NCBI RefSeq assembly: GCF_002419965.1
Contig: NZ_DIHC01000016.1
Span: 43,496 to 107,495, forward strand
Reading direction: 5' to 3'
From: Pseudomonas sp. UBA5706
Lineage (GTDB): Bacteria > Pseudomonadota > Gammaproteobacteria > Pseudomonadales > Pseudomonadaceae
Length of the DNA stretch: 64,000 nucleotides
This document shows, one piece after another, positions 16,615 to 24,988 of this stretch. The notes below the pieces were generated by a model. It worked only from the letters and a program-made list of their open reading frames with translations, had not been told where the DNA came from and ran no database searches. The position numbers and the translations under genes are program-made. Position 1 is the stretch's first letter. Each line of letters begins with the position of its first letter.

Positions 16615-17574
16615 ATGCAAATTGCTCTGGCGCCGATGGAAGGCCTGGTCGACGACATACTGCGCGATGTGCTGACCCAGGTTGGCGGTATCGACTGGTG
16701 CGTGACCGAATTCATCCGGGTGACCGAGCGTCTGTTGCCCGAGCACTATTTCCACAAATTCGCTTCTGAACTGCTCAGCGGCGCGAAGACCCGCGCGGGC
16801 GTGCCATTGCGCGTGCAGTTATTGGGTTCGGACCCGGTGTGTCTGGCAGAAAACGCCGCGTTTGCCGCCGAGTTAGGGGCACCGGTGATCGATTTGAACT
16901 TCGGTTGTCCGGCCAAGACCGTGAACAAGTCCCGGGGTGGGGCGGTGCTACTCAAGGAGCCGGAATTGCTGCATTCGATCCTCAGCCACGTGCGGCGTGC
17001 CGTGCCTGCGCATATTCCGGTCACCGCCAAGATGCGCCTGGGGTACGACAGTACCGAGCCTGCCCTGGATTGCGCGCGGGCGCTGGAAGCGGGCGGTGCC
17101 GAGCACATCGTGGTTCACGCACGGACCAAAGTGGACGGTTACAAACCGCCTGCGCACTGGGAATGGATTGGCAGGATTCAGGACGTGGTGAAGATTCCGA
17201 TCATTGCCAATGGCGAGATCTGGACGGTGGACGACTGGCGCCGTTGCCGGGAAATCTGCGGCGCGCGGGACATCATGATTGGTCGCGGCCTGGTGGCGCG
17301 CCCGGACCTGGGCAGGCAGATAGCGGCGGCTGAGGCAGGGCGGGAGGTCGTTGAGATGAGCTGGCTGGAGCTGCAGCCGCTGCTGCGGCACTTCTGGCTG
17401 CAAGCGCTGGAGAAAATGACGCGCGTACAGGCGCCAGGCAGGCTCAAGCAGTGGGTCGTGCTGCTGACCAAGAGCTATCCCGAAGCCACCGTGCTGTTCG
17501 ATTCGTTGCGTCGCGAGACCGATTGCGCACGGATCAGCCAGATGCTCGGTGTCAGCCGGTCGGAAGCAGCCTGA
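16615..17574 (+). CDS. dusC: tRNA-dihydrouridine(16) synthase
   Basis: A 319-residue FMN-dependent tRNA-dihydrouridine synthase that reduces a uridine in the tRNA D-loop. The catalytic Cys98 lies in DLNFGCPAKTVNKSRGG, at the same position as in E. coli DusC. Other signatures are MQIALAPMEGLVDD at the N-terminus, VTAKMRLGY, IIANGEIW and MIGRGLVARPDLG. The form LAPMEGLVDD and the length point to the DusC (U16) branch over DusA or DusB. The ATG at 16615 is 62 bases after the thioesterase stop; cotranscription is possible. Confidence 0.93.
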   Translation: MQIALAPMEGLVDDILRDVLTQVGGIDWCVTEFIRVTERLLPEHYFHKFASELLSGAKTRAGVPLRVQLLGSDPVCLAENAAFAAELGAPVIDLNFGCPAKTVNKSRGGAVLLKEPELLHSILSHVRRAVPAHIPVTAKMRLGYDSTEPALDCARALEAGGAEHIVVHARTKVDGYKPPAHWEWIGRIQDVVKIPIIANGEIWTVDDWRRCREICGARDIMIGRGLVARPDLGRQIAAAEAGREVVEMSWLELQPLLRHFWLQALEKMTRVQAPGRLKQWVVLLTKSYPEATVLFDSLRRETDCARISQMLGVSRSEAA

Positions 17575-17595
17575 GAAAAAATTTGCATAGCGGCT

Positions 17596-17623
17596 CTTGA
17601 AACAGAAGTGACTGTCCCTATTT
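17596..17623 (+). promoter_or_regulatory. Sigma-32 heat-shock promoter of ibpA
   Basis: CTTGAAA (17596-17602) is followed after 13 bases by CCCTATTT (17616-17623), one base off the sigma-32 consensus CCCCATTT. Transcription would start near 17630, giving a 5' UTR of about 60 bases. Confidence 0.88.
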
Positions 17624-17624
17624 T

Positions 17625-17689
17625 GGCATTACGCGATGCCGAAGTCGGGTCGCGGCGACAAACACTTGCTGATTTATCAGGAGATTCAC
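17625..17689 (+). promoter_or_regulatory. Short ROSE-type RNA thermometer in the ibpA 5' UTR
   Basis: TTGCTGA (17666-17672) can pair with TCAGGAG (17677-17683) around loop TTTA. The second arm contains the ribosome site, and the G of UUGCU faces a G of the Shine-Dalgarno, the hallmark mispair of ROSE elements. Two earlier hairpins are GGCAT/ATGCC (17625-17640) and GTCG/CGAC (17645-17660). Short ROSE-like thermometers are known before ibpA in Pseudomonas. Melting on heating would open translation. Confidence 0.85.
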
Positions 17690-18133
17690 ATGACTACTGC
17701 ATTTTCTTTGGCTCCGTTGTTCCGTTCTTCCGTAGGCTTCGACCGCTTCAACGATCTGTTTGAATCGGCGGCCCGTAACGAGTCGGCCAGCAGCTACCCT
17801 CCCTACAACGTCGAGAAACACGCAGATGACCAATACCGCATCGTCATCGCGGCTGCGGGTTTCCAGGAAGAAGACCTGGAGTTGCAGGTCGAGAAGGGTG
17901 TGTTGACCGTCACCGGCAGCAAGCGTGAAAACACCGCTGAAGGCGTGACCTTCCTGCATCAAGGCATTGCCCAGCGTGCGTTCAAGCTGTCGTTCCGCCT
18001 GGCCGATCACATCGAGGTGCAAAACGCTGCGTTGGCCAACGGCCTGTTGAACATCGATCTGCTGCGTCTGGTGCCGGAAGAGGCCAAGCCAAAGCGTATC
18101 CAGATCAACGGGCAGAAAACCCTTGCACACTGA
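17690..18133 (+). CDS. ibpA: Small heat-shock protein IbpA (Hsp20)
   Basis: A 147-residue cytoplasmic alpha-crystallin-type holdase that binds unfolding proteins during heat stress. The alpha-crystallin domain spans about residues 35-130 (YNVEKHADDQYRIVIAAAGF to LANGLLNIDLLR), and the conserved IxI-type tail is IQING. The ATG at 17690 follows CAGGAG, which is masked in the thermometer hairpin. Control is doubly heat-dependent: a sigma-32 promoter and an RNA thermometer. An intrinsic terminator follows. Confidence 0.95.
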   Translation: MTTAFSLAPLFRSSVGFDRFNDLFESAARNESASSYPPYNVEKHADDQYRIVIAAAGFQEEDLELQVEKGVLTVTGSKRENTAEGVTFLHQGIAQRAFKLSFRLADHIEVQNAALANGLLNIDLLRLVPEEAKPKRIQINGQKTLAH

Positions 18134-18151
18134 TCTGTAGGTACTGACGAG

Positions 18152-18177
18152 AGGCGCCCCTTGCGGGCGCCTTTTTT
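18152..18177 (+). terminator. Intrinsic terminator of ibpA
   Basis: AGGCGCCC pairs with GGGCGCCT, followed by six T. It lies 18 bases after the ibpA stop and 50 bases before the end of the convergent GGDEF/EAL gene. Confidence 0.92.
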
Positions 18178-18226
18178 GTGCGCGCCGGTTACGCCTCGGA
18201 GCCCGCTAACAGTCCGTGTAGTGCCG

Positions 18227-20356
18227 CTAGCGCTGCAGCCGCCCGCGCAGCAGGGCTTCAAAGCGTTCCAACGGCAGCGGTTCACTGAACAGAAACCCCT
18301 GATAAAAGTGGCAATCGAGCTGCGCCAGAAAGTCGAGTTGCTCCTGTGTTTCAACGCCCTCGGCAATGATCGCCAGGTTCAGGCTCGCCGCCATGGCGAT
18401 GATGGCGCGCACGATTTCCGCGTCGTTGGGGTCGCTGGTGGCATCGCGAATGAAGGATTGATCAATTTTTAGCGCATCCACCGGCAGGCGTTTGAGGTAG
18501 GTCAGCGACGAATAGCCGGTGCCGAAATCATCCATCGCAAAACTGATGCCCAGTTGCTTGAGTTCAAGCATCTTGGCGATGGTGTCTTCCAGGTTTTGAA
18601 TGACGATGCCCTCGGTGATCTCCAGTTTGAGCATGCGATGGGGCATTGCGCAGGTCAGCAGGCAATGCTCGACCCGCTGGACGAAATCGCCCTGGCGGAA
18701 CTGCCGCGGGCTGATGTTCACACACAGGCTGAAATCTTCGCCATCGATCAGCCCCCCACGCAGCAGCCTGCCGCCGGTTATGCAGGCTTGCTCGAGGATC
18801 CAGTTACCCACCTCCAGGATCATCCCGCTTTCTTCCATGACCTGAATAAACTGCTGGGGCGGCAGATTGCCCAGTGTCGGGTGTTGCCAGCGCAGCAGGG
18901 CTTCGGCGCCGATGATGCGGTTGCCACGGGTGTCGACCTGGGGCTGATAACTAAGGCTGAATTCGCCGCGGGTCAGGGCCTGGCGCAGGTCGTTTTCCAG
19001 TCGTAAGCGGTCGCTGGCGGCCTTCTGCATGGTGCTGTGAAACATTTGCGTCGCGTTGCGACCTGAATCCTTTGCCCGATACAGCGCAATGTCGGCGCGT
19101 TTGAGCAAGTCAGCGGGTGTCGAGCCGTGGTCGGGTATCAGCGCCACACCGATGCTGGGAGTCACCTGCAGCCGTTGCCCGTCGAGAAACATCGGCTCGG
19201 CCAGCAACTCGCGCAGGGTATCTGCCTGAGTGCGCACCTGCTTGATGACGTCGTCCTGAGTGCCTTCCAGTCCGCTGATCAGCACCACGAATTCGTCCCC
19301 GCCCAAGCGCGCCACGGTGTCTTCGAGGCGCACGCTGGCCTCCAGCCGTGCGGTAATGATTTTCAGCACGCTGTCGCCGACCGGATGACCGAGCGAATCG
19401 TTGATGTGCTTGAAGTGGTCAAGGTCCAGGAACAACAACGCGCCGCGCAAGTGATGGCGCTTGAGCAGAGAGATCTGCTGGTTGAGGCGATCCATCAGCA
19501 GCGCGCGATTGGGCAGGTTGGTCAGCGAGTCGTGATAGGCCAGGTGCTGGATCTGCGCCTGGGCGCTCTTGAGCAGGCCAATATCCCGCGCCGTGATCAG
19601 CAAACACTGAGTATCGTCGAGCACCAGCGGATCAATCGACACGTCCACGGTAATGATCTCGCCGTCCTTGTTGCGTCCCAGCACCTCGCGGTTACGCACG
19701 TTGCCGTGCTCCTCCACATCGTGGATCAGGCGAACGCGTTGGCTGATGTCAACCATGATGGCGAATTCGAACACCGTGTGCCCCAACACTTCGCTGGCGC
19801 TATAGCCGCTCAGGCGAGAGAACCCGTCGTTGACCTCCAGATACCGTCCTGTGGTCTTTTCAGTAATGATGATGGCGTCAGGGCTTGAGTGAAACGCTTT
19901 GGCGAATTTCTCTTCACTGGCCTTAAGGGCCCGTTCGGCGCGTTTGTGTTCGGTATTGTCGATAAACGTACTGAGCAGATAACGGCCGTCGCTGAGCTCG
20001 ATCATTTGCGTATAGAGCGTGCCCTCGCGTCTGCGTCCTTCACGCGTCTGCCATTGGCTCTCGAGGCTGGCGGGTTCGAGCGCGGCGAACGTTCTGTCCA
20101 GCGCCATCTGCCGATGTCGAGGGTTGGCCCACAGCCCGATGTCCAGCGTGGTACGGCCCACGCACTCGCCCATCGACCAGCCGAACATGCGCTCGAAATG
20201 CCGATTGACGTTGCAGATCAGCCCATCTTCGAAGCGCGTCAGCAGCACCACGCTGGGGCTGAGGTTGAACAGGATGGCAAAGTGTTTCTCCGACTCCTTC
20301 ACCGTCAAGGCCAGGGCGGTCGTTTGAAGCGCTACGCTGTCAGCGAATGTGGACAT
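18227..20356 (-). CDS. PAS-PAS-GGDEF-EAL cyclic-di-GMP signalling protein
   Basis: A 709-residue cytoplasmic protein with no membrane segments. Two PAS domains (about residues 22-135 and 148-262) precede a GGDEF domain (about 272-440) and an EAL domain (about 455-705). The cyclase motif GGDEF is intact at 352-356, with an inhibitory-site RLED at 343-346, exactly five residues before it. The phosphodiesterase motif EAL is intact at 485-487, and DDFGTGYSSL, KIDQSFI and EGVETQEQ are present. Both activities are therefore possible; the PAS domains presumably choose between them. It is monocistronic and convergent with ibpA. The ligand of the PAS domains is unknown. Confidence 0.93.
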   Translation of the reverse strand: MSTFADSVALQTTALALTVKESEKHFAILFNLSPSVVLLTRFEDGLICNVNRHFERMFGWSMGECVGRTTLDIGLWANPRHRQMALDRTFAALEPASLESQWQTREGRRREGTLYTQMIELSDGRYLLSTFIDNTEHKRAERALKASEEKFAKAFHSSPDAIIITEKTTGRYLEVNDGFSRLSGYSASEVLGHTVFEFAIMVDISQRVRLIHDVEEHGNVRNREVLGRNKDGEIITVDVSIDPLVLDDTQCLLITARDIGLLKSAQAQIQHLAYHDSLTNLPNRALLMDRLNQQISLLKRHHLRGALLFLDLDHFKHINDSLGHPVGDSVLKIITARLEASVRLEDTVARLGGDEFVVLISGLEGTQDDVIKQVRTQADTLRELLAEPMFLDGQRLQVTPSIGVALIPDHGSTPADLLKRADIALYRAKDSGRNATQMFHSTMQKAASDRLRLENDLRQALTRGEFSLSYQPQVDTRGNRIIGAEALLRWQHPTLGNLPPQQFIQVMEESGMILEVGNWILEQACITGGRLLRGGLIDGEDFSLCVNISPRQFRQGDFVQRVEHCLLTCAMPHRMLKLEITEGIVIQNLEDTIAKMLELKQLGISFAMDDFGTGYSSLTYLKRLPVDALKIDQSFIRDATSDPNDAEIVRAIIAMAASLNLAIIAEGVETQEQLDFLAQLDCHFYQGFLFSEPLPLERFEALLRGRLQR

Positions 20357-20411
20357 TTGATCACAAGCCTTGGGGACGGAAGCCGGTATGACGATCGGAG
20401 GGCATCATCAC

Positions 20412-21290
20412 TCAGGCGCCATCTGCCTGCGCATCCAGCAGCGCCATGAAGGCCTTTGCGGCGTTCGACAGTGTGCGCTCGGTGTGGACAATGTAGCCTA
20501 GCTGGCGCCGTAGCTGTATGCCTGGTAGCGCGATAGGCCTGACCTGCTCATCGAGCATGGTCCGGGGCAGCACGCTCCAGGCCAACCCGATGGACACCAT
20601 CATCTTGATCGTCTCCATATAATTGGTGCTCATGGCAATGTTCGGCTTCAGCCCCTGGGCTTCGCACAGGCCGCTGACGATGTGGTGAGTGAAGGTATTG
20701 CCGCCGGGAAACACCGCCGGATATTCCGCGACGTCGGCCAGGCTGACATTTGGCGTGTTCGCCAGCGGGTGTTCCGGGGCCGCGACGAAATCCAGCGGGT
20801 CGTCCCAGACCGCTACGGCCTGGACCAGCGAGTGTGGCTGAGGCGCGAGCGTGATGACCGCCAACTCGGCGCGTCCATGGAGAATTTCTTCGTATGCCAC
20901 TTCCGAATCGAGAAATTCGATGTCCAGTGCGACGTCGGGGTAGGTGCGGGTGAATGTCCTTAACAGCGACGGCAGGCGATGCAAGCCAATGTGATGGCTG
21001 GTCGCAAGGCTCAGCCGGCCGCTGACTTCCCCGGTCAGATTGGTCAGCGCCCGACGCGTATCGTCCAGCACGTTGAGGATCTGGTAGGCGCGGGGCAACA
21101 GGGCGCGCCCGGCCTCGGTGAGGCTGACCTCGCGACCCAGGCGATCGAACAGGCGTACATTGAGCTGCTGCTCCAGACCCGCGATGCGTTTGCTGACGGC
21201 AGGCTGGGTAAGGTGCAGATGTTCGCCTGCGGCTGAAAAGCTGCCGGTCTCGGCAATGGCTATGAAGGCATTGAGGTTCGCCAGGTCCAT
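20412..21290 (-). CDS. LysR-family regulator divergent from leuC
   Basis: A 292-residue LysR-type regulator. The helix-turn-helix is near the N-terminus (FIAIAETGSFSAAGEHLHLT, then QPAVSKRIAGLEQQ), followed by the effector domain. The ATG at 21290 follows ACAGGA with good spacing; a TTG 24 bases upstream lacks a ribosome site. A LysR gene at this place next to leuC is, as I recall, conserved in Pseudomonas. It probably senses a leucine-pathway intermediate and controls leuCDB, though this is inference from position. Confidence 0.9.
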   Translation of the reverse strand: MDLANLNAFIAIAETGSFSAAGEHLHLTQPAVSKRIAGLEQQLNVRLFDRLGREVSLTEAGRALLPRAYQILNVLDDTRRALTNLTGEVSGRLSLATSHHIGLHRLPSLLRTFTRTYPDVALDIEFLDSEVAYEEILHGRAELAVITLAPQPHSLVQAVAVWDDPLDFVAAPEHPLANTPNVSLADVAEYPAVFPGGNTFTHHIVSGLCEAQGLKPNIAMSTNYMETIKMMVSIGLAWSVLPRTMLDEQVRPIALPGIQLRRQLGYIVHTERTLSNAAKAFMALLDAQADGA

Positions 21291-21323
21291 CTCGAATTCC
21301 TGTTGGTTATCCAAAGCATGAAA

Positions 21324-21361
21324 AATATGAATTTGAGTTATTTAAACATATTCCATAGCAT
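21324..21361 (+). promoter_or_regulatory. Candidate leuC promoter and LysR site
   Basis: TTGAGT (21333-21338) is 17 bases from TAGCAT (21356-21361). A 6-base dyad, AATATG (21324-21329) and CATATT (21347-21352), covers it. The region lies between the divergent LysR and leuC genes. Both boxes are only partial matches to consensus. Confidence 0.45.
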
Positions 21362-21391
21362 CTCCCCCACAAGCGAAAGGGTTATTGCCTG

Positions 21392-21597
21392 ATGGCTACT
21401 ATCAAGCTACCCCCAAGCATAGAAACACGTTGATGCAGATGGTCCCCAGGCTAGAGGGCTGCAGAGCTTCAAGGTCACATTTGGTGAAACCTTGGGTTTG
21501 AGCGCTTGGGCTCGGGCTCGTAGCATCCGCCCACAAGCCAAGGGTCTTTGAAGCGTCGCCGTGACGTGGATGACCCGGGTATAGAAACACGCTGATG
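21392..21597 (+). ncRNA. Structured leuC leader flanked by a direct repeat
   Basis: ATAGAAACACGTTGATG (21419-21435) recurs with one change at 21581-21597, just before the leuC ribosome site. Between them GCTTCAAGG pairs with CTTTGAAGC (9 pairs, one wobble) as a closing stem. Inside are TCAC/GTGA, CCTTGG/CCAAGG and GGGC/GCCC helices. A 13-codon open frame, MATIKLPPSIETR, starts at 21392 and ends in the first repeat. It has one leucine codon, so a classical leucine attenuator is unlikely. I cannot match it to a named RNA family. Confidence 0.5.
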
Positions 21598-21610
21598 AGG
21601 AAACCGTCTG

Positions 21611-23035
21611 ATGACCGGCAAAACGCTCTACGACAAGCTTTGGGATTCGCATTTGGTCAAACAGCGCGACGATGGTTCGGCGCTGCTTTATATCGACCGT
21701 CATATCATTCATGAAGTGACTTCGCCACAGGCTTTCGAGGGGCTGCGTCTGGCAGGCCGCAAGCCATGGCGCATCGACGCTAACGTCGCCACCGCCGATC
21801 ACAACGTGCCGACCACTCCGGATCGCAAGGACGGCGTAGATGCCATCGTCGATCAGGTGTCGCGCCTGCAGGTGAAGACGCTGGACGATAACTGCGATGA
21901 GTACGGCATTACCGAGTTCAAGATGAACGATGTGCGTCAGGGCATCGTCCACGTGATCGGGCCTGAGCAGGGCGCTACCTTGCCAGGCATGACCGTGGTC
22001 TGCGGCGACTCGCATACCTCGACCCACGGCGCGTTCGGCGCCCTGGCTCACGGCATCGGCACTTCCGAGGTGGAGCATGTGCTCGCCACTCAGTGTCTGG
22101 TCGCCAAGAAAATGAAAAACATGCGGGTCGTGGTCGAAGGCCAGCTGCCATTCGGCGTTACCGCCAAGGACATCGTGCTGGCAATCATCGGCAAGATCGG
22201 CACCGCCGGCGGTAACGGCCATGCGATCGAATTCGCCGGCAGCGCCATCCGCGACCTGTCGGTCGAAGGCCGCATGACCATTTGCAACATGTCCATCGAA
22301 GCCGGCGCTCGCGTGGGTCTGGTGGCGACCGATGAAAAGACCATCGCCTACGTGAAGGGGCGGCCATTCGCGCCGACGGCCGAGCAGTGGGATGCAGCGG
22401 TCGAAGCCTGGAAGGACCTGGTTTCCGACGATGACGCGGTGTTCGACACCGTGGTCGAACTCGATGCAGCGCAGATCAAGCCGCAAGTGAGCTGGGGCAC
22501 CTCGCCGGAAATGGTCGTGGCCGTGGATCAGAACGTGCCGGATCCGGCGCAGGAAGCCGATCTGGTCAAGCGTGGTTCCATCGAGCGTGCTTTGAAGTAC
22601 ATGGGCTTGAAGGCTAATCAGGCAATCACCGACATTCAGCTGGACCGCGTATTCATTGGTTCCTGCACCAATTCGCGGATCGAAGACCTGCGTGCCGCGG
22701 CTGAGATCGCCAAGGGCCGCAGGGTCGCTTCGACCATCAAGCAGGCGATCGTTGTACCTGGTTCGGGTCTGGTCAAGGAGCAGGCAGAGAAAGAAGGTCT
22801 GGACAAAGTCTTCCTGGAAGCCGGTTTCGAATGGCGCGAGCCAGGTTGCTCCATGTGCCTGGCAATGAACCCGGATCGCCTGGAAAGCGGCGAGCATTGC
22901 GCTTCCACGTCCAACCGCAACTTCGAGGGCCGTCAAGGCGCCGGTGGTCGCACCCACCTGGTTAGCCCGGCGATGGCAGCAGCGGCGGCTGTCAATGGCC
23001 GCTTTGTCGACGTACGTACCCTGACCCAGCAATAA
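21611..23035 (+). CDS. leuC: 3-isopropylmalate dehydratase large subunit
   Basis: A 474-residue aconitase-family subunit that with LeuD isomerises 2- to 3-isopropylmalate in leucine synthesis. The [4Fe-4S] cluster ligands are Cys352 (IGSCTNSRIED), Cys413 and Cys416 (PGCSMCLAMN). Substrate-loop motifs VCGDSHTSTHGAFG and NRNFEGRQG are present. ATG at 21611 follows GAGGA. leuD starts 10 bases after its stop. It is first in leuCDB and probably controlled by the divergent LysR protein and the long leader. Confidence 0.97.
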   Translation: MTGKTLYDKLWDSHLVKQRDDGSALLYIDRHIIHEVTSPQAFEGLRLAGRKPWRIDANVATADHNVPTTPDRKDGVDAIVDQVSRLQVKTLDDNCDEYGITEFKMNDVRQGIVHVIGPEQGATLPGMTVVCGDSHTSTHGAFGALAHGIGTSEVEHVLATQCLVAKKMKNMRVVVEGQLPFGVTAKDIVLAIIGKIGTAGGNGHAIEFAGSAIRDLSVEGRMTICNMSIEAGARVGLVATDEKTIAYVKGRPFAPTAEQWDAAVEAWKDLVSDDDAVFDTVVELDAAQIKPQVSWGTSPEMVVAVDQNVPDPAQEADLVKRGSIERALKYMGLKANQAITDIQLDRVFIGSCTNSRIEDLRAAAEIAKGRRVASTIKQAIVVPGSGLVKEQAEKEGLDKVFLEAGFEWREPGCSMCLAMNPDRLESGEHCASTSNRNFEGRQGAGGRTHLVSPAMAAAAAVNGRFVDVRTLTQQ

Positions 23036-23045
23036 GGAGCCTGAC

Positions 23046-23684
23046 ATGAAGCCTTTTACCCAACACTCAGGCCTGGTGGCCCCGCTGGATCGCGCCAACG
23101 TCGACACCGATCAGATCATCCCCAAGCAGTTTCTGAAGTCGATCCGCCGCACCGGTTTCGGTCCGAACCTGTTCGACGAGTGGCGTTACCTGGACGTGGG
23201 CCAGCCGTATCAGGACAACTCAAAACGTCCCCTGAACCCTGATTTCGTTCTGAACCATGCACGCTATCAAGGCGCCAGCGTGCTGCTGGCCCGGGAAAAT
23301 TTCGGCTGCGGTTCGAGTCGTGAGCATGCGCCTTGGGCGCTGGAAGAATACGGTTTTCGCAGCATCATTGCGCCGAGCTACGCCGACATCTTCTTCAATA
23401 ACAGCTTCAAGAACGGTTTGCTGCCGATCATCCTGAGCGAAAGCGAAGTCGATGAGCTGTTCAAGGCAGTGGAAGACAAGCCCGGTTATCAACTCAAAGT
23501 GGATCTCCAGGCACAGACTGTGACCGCCGAGAATGGCAAGGTCTATTCCTTCGAGATCGACGCTTTCCGTAAACACTGCCTGCTCAACGGCCTGGACGAC
23601 ATCGGCCTGACGCTGGTCGATGGCGAGGCGATCGCAACGTTCGAGAGTAAGCACCGCGCTGCGCAGCCGTGGTTGTTCCGTTGA
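23046..23684 (+). CDS. leuD: 3-isopropylmalate dehydratase small subunit
   Basis: A 212-residue partner of LeuC, forming the swivelling domain. The hallmark motif is LARENFGCGSSREHAPWALEEYG; FGPNLFDEWRYLD and the N-terminal NVDTDQIIPKQFLKSI are also typical. ATG at 23046 follows AAGGAG. In several Pseudomonas genomes a methyltransferase gene lies between leuD and leuB; here only 140 bases of repeat-rich DNA separate them. Confidence 0.97.
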   Translation: MKPFTQHSGLVAPLDRANVDTDQIIPKQFLKSIRRTGFGPNLFDEWRYLDVGQPYQDNSKRPLNPDFVLNHARYQGASVLLARENFGCGSSREHAPWALEEYGFRSIIAPSYADIFFNNSFKNGLLPIILSESEVDELFKAVEDKPGYQLKVDLQAQTVTAENGKVYSFEIDAFRKHCLLNGLDDIGLTLVDGEAIATFESKHRAAQPWLFR

Positions 23685-23824
23685 AGAGCAGCTTCGAGCT
23701 TTAAGCTATAAGCGGCAAGTGATGGCCGGCGCGACTGCTTTCTTGCAGCTTGCAGCACCAGACTCGCCGCTCCCGAGTCGGCCCTGTTATCTGGGCCGAT
23801 CTTTATTTTGAAACGAGGGCCCTT
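23685..23824. repeat. AGCTT-type dispersed repeat and tandem hairpins between leuD and leuB
   Basis: The left part (about 23688-23755) is built from AGCTT-like steps resembling the stretches at 15489-15522 and 54790-54821. The right part folds into two adjoining hairpins, GACTCG/CGAGTC (23761-23779) and CGGCCC/GGGCCG (23779-23798), the second followed by a T-rich stretch. These might reduce read-through into leuB. Confidence 0.6.
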
Positions 23825-24907
23825 ATGAGCAAGCAGATTCTGATTCTCCCGGGTGATGGCATTGGTCCGGAAATCATGACCGAAGCGGTCAAGGTGCTGG
23901 AACTGGCCAACGAGAAGTATCAGTTGGGTTTCCAATTGAGCCACGATGTCATCGGTGGTGCGGCCATCGACCGGCATGGCGTACCGCTGGCCGACGAAAC
24001 CCTGGACCGCGCACGCGCCGCCGACGCGGTGCTGCTGGGGGCAGTGGGCGGCCAGAAATGGGATGCCATCGAGCGTGACATCCGTCCTGAGCGCGGTCTG
24101 CTGAAAATCCGTTCGCAACTGGGCCTGTTCGCCAACTTGCGGCCTGCGATCCTCTACCCGCAACTGGCCGATGCGTCCAGCCTCAAACCCGAGATCGTCG
24201 CGGGCCTGGATATCCTGATCGTTCGCGAGCTGACCGGCGGTATTTACTTTGGCGCACCGCGCGGCACCCGCGAGCTGGAAAACGGCGAGCGCCAGTCTTA
24301 CGATACGCTGCCGTACAGCGAGAGCGAGATCCAACGCATTGCCCGCGTCGGTTTCGAGATGGCTCAGGTACGTGGCAAGAAGCTGTGCTCGGTGGACAAG
24401 GCCAACGTGCTGGCGTCCAGCCAGTTGTGGCGCGAAGTGGTCGAGCAGGTGGCCAAGGATTACCCGGAAGTCGAACTGAGCCACATGTACGTGGACAACG
24501 CCGCCATGCAACTGGTCCGCGCACCTAAGCAGTTCGACGTAGTGGTCACCGATAACATGTTCGGCGACATACTTTCCGACGAAGCGTCGATGCTCACCGG
24601 CTCCATCGGCATGCTGCCATCGGCGTCGCTGGACTCGAACAACAAGGGCATGTACGAGCCTTGTCATGGGTCGGCTCCGGACATAGCCGGTAAAGGCATC
24701 GCCAACCCGCTGGCAACCATTTTGTCGGTGTCGATGATGCTGCGCTATAGCTTTAATCAACACACGGCGGCGGATGCTATCGAGAAGGCCGTGAGCCTGG
24801 TACTGGATCAAGGCTTGCGTACGGGTGATATCTGGTCCGAAGGCAATGCTCGAGTCGGCACGCAAGAAATGGGTGACGCCGTAGTCGCCGCGCTGCGCAA
24901 TCTGTAA
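23825..24907 (+). CDS. leuB: 3-isopropylmalate dehydrogenase
   Basis: A 360-residue NAD-dependent decarboxylating dehydrogenase of leucine synthesis. Signatures are the N-terminal ILPGDGIGPEIM, the substrate-binding RELTGGIYFG and the Mg/NAD region DNMFGDILSDEASML with GSAPDIAGKGIANP. ATG at 23825 follows GAGGG; 25 in-frame codons before it run through hairpin repeats and are not family-like. The next gene, asd, starts 81 bases downstream. Confidence 0.97.
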   Translation: MSKQILILPGDGIGPEIMTEAVKVLELANEKYQLGFQLSHDVIGGAAIDRHGVPLADETLDRARAADAVLLGAVGGQKWDAIERDIRPERGLLKIRSQLGLFANLRPAILYPQLADASSLKPEIVAGLDILIVRELTGGIYFGAPRGTRELENGERQSYDTLPYSESEIQRIARVGFEMAQVRGKKLCSVDKANVLASSQLWREVVEQVAKDYPEVELSHMYVDNAAMQLVRAPKQFDVVVTDNMFGDILSDEASMLTGSIGMLPSASLDSNNKGMYEPCHGSAPDIAGKGIANPLATILSVSMMLRYSFNQHTAADAIEKAVSLVLDQGLRTGDIWSEGNARVGTQEMGDAVVAALRNL

Positions 24908-24988
24908 TATCTCGGGCCCACTGCCGCAAGATCGAGTCGTTACCTCTGTGTGGCAAGGGGCCCCACTTTTAATTAAGGTGTAGTTGCG

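Noticed and set aside
21407..23107. Reverse open frame of over 560 codons opposite leuC
   Set aside because: leuC is beyond doubt. Long reverse frames are expected from GC-rich codon bias, and the reverse protein matches no family.
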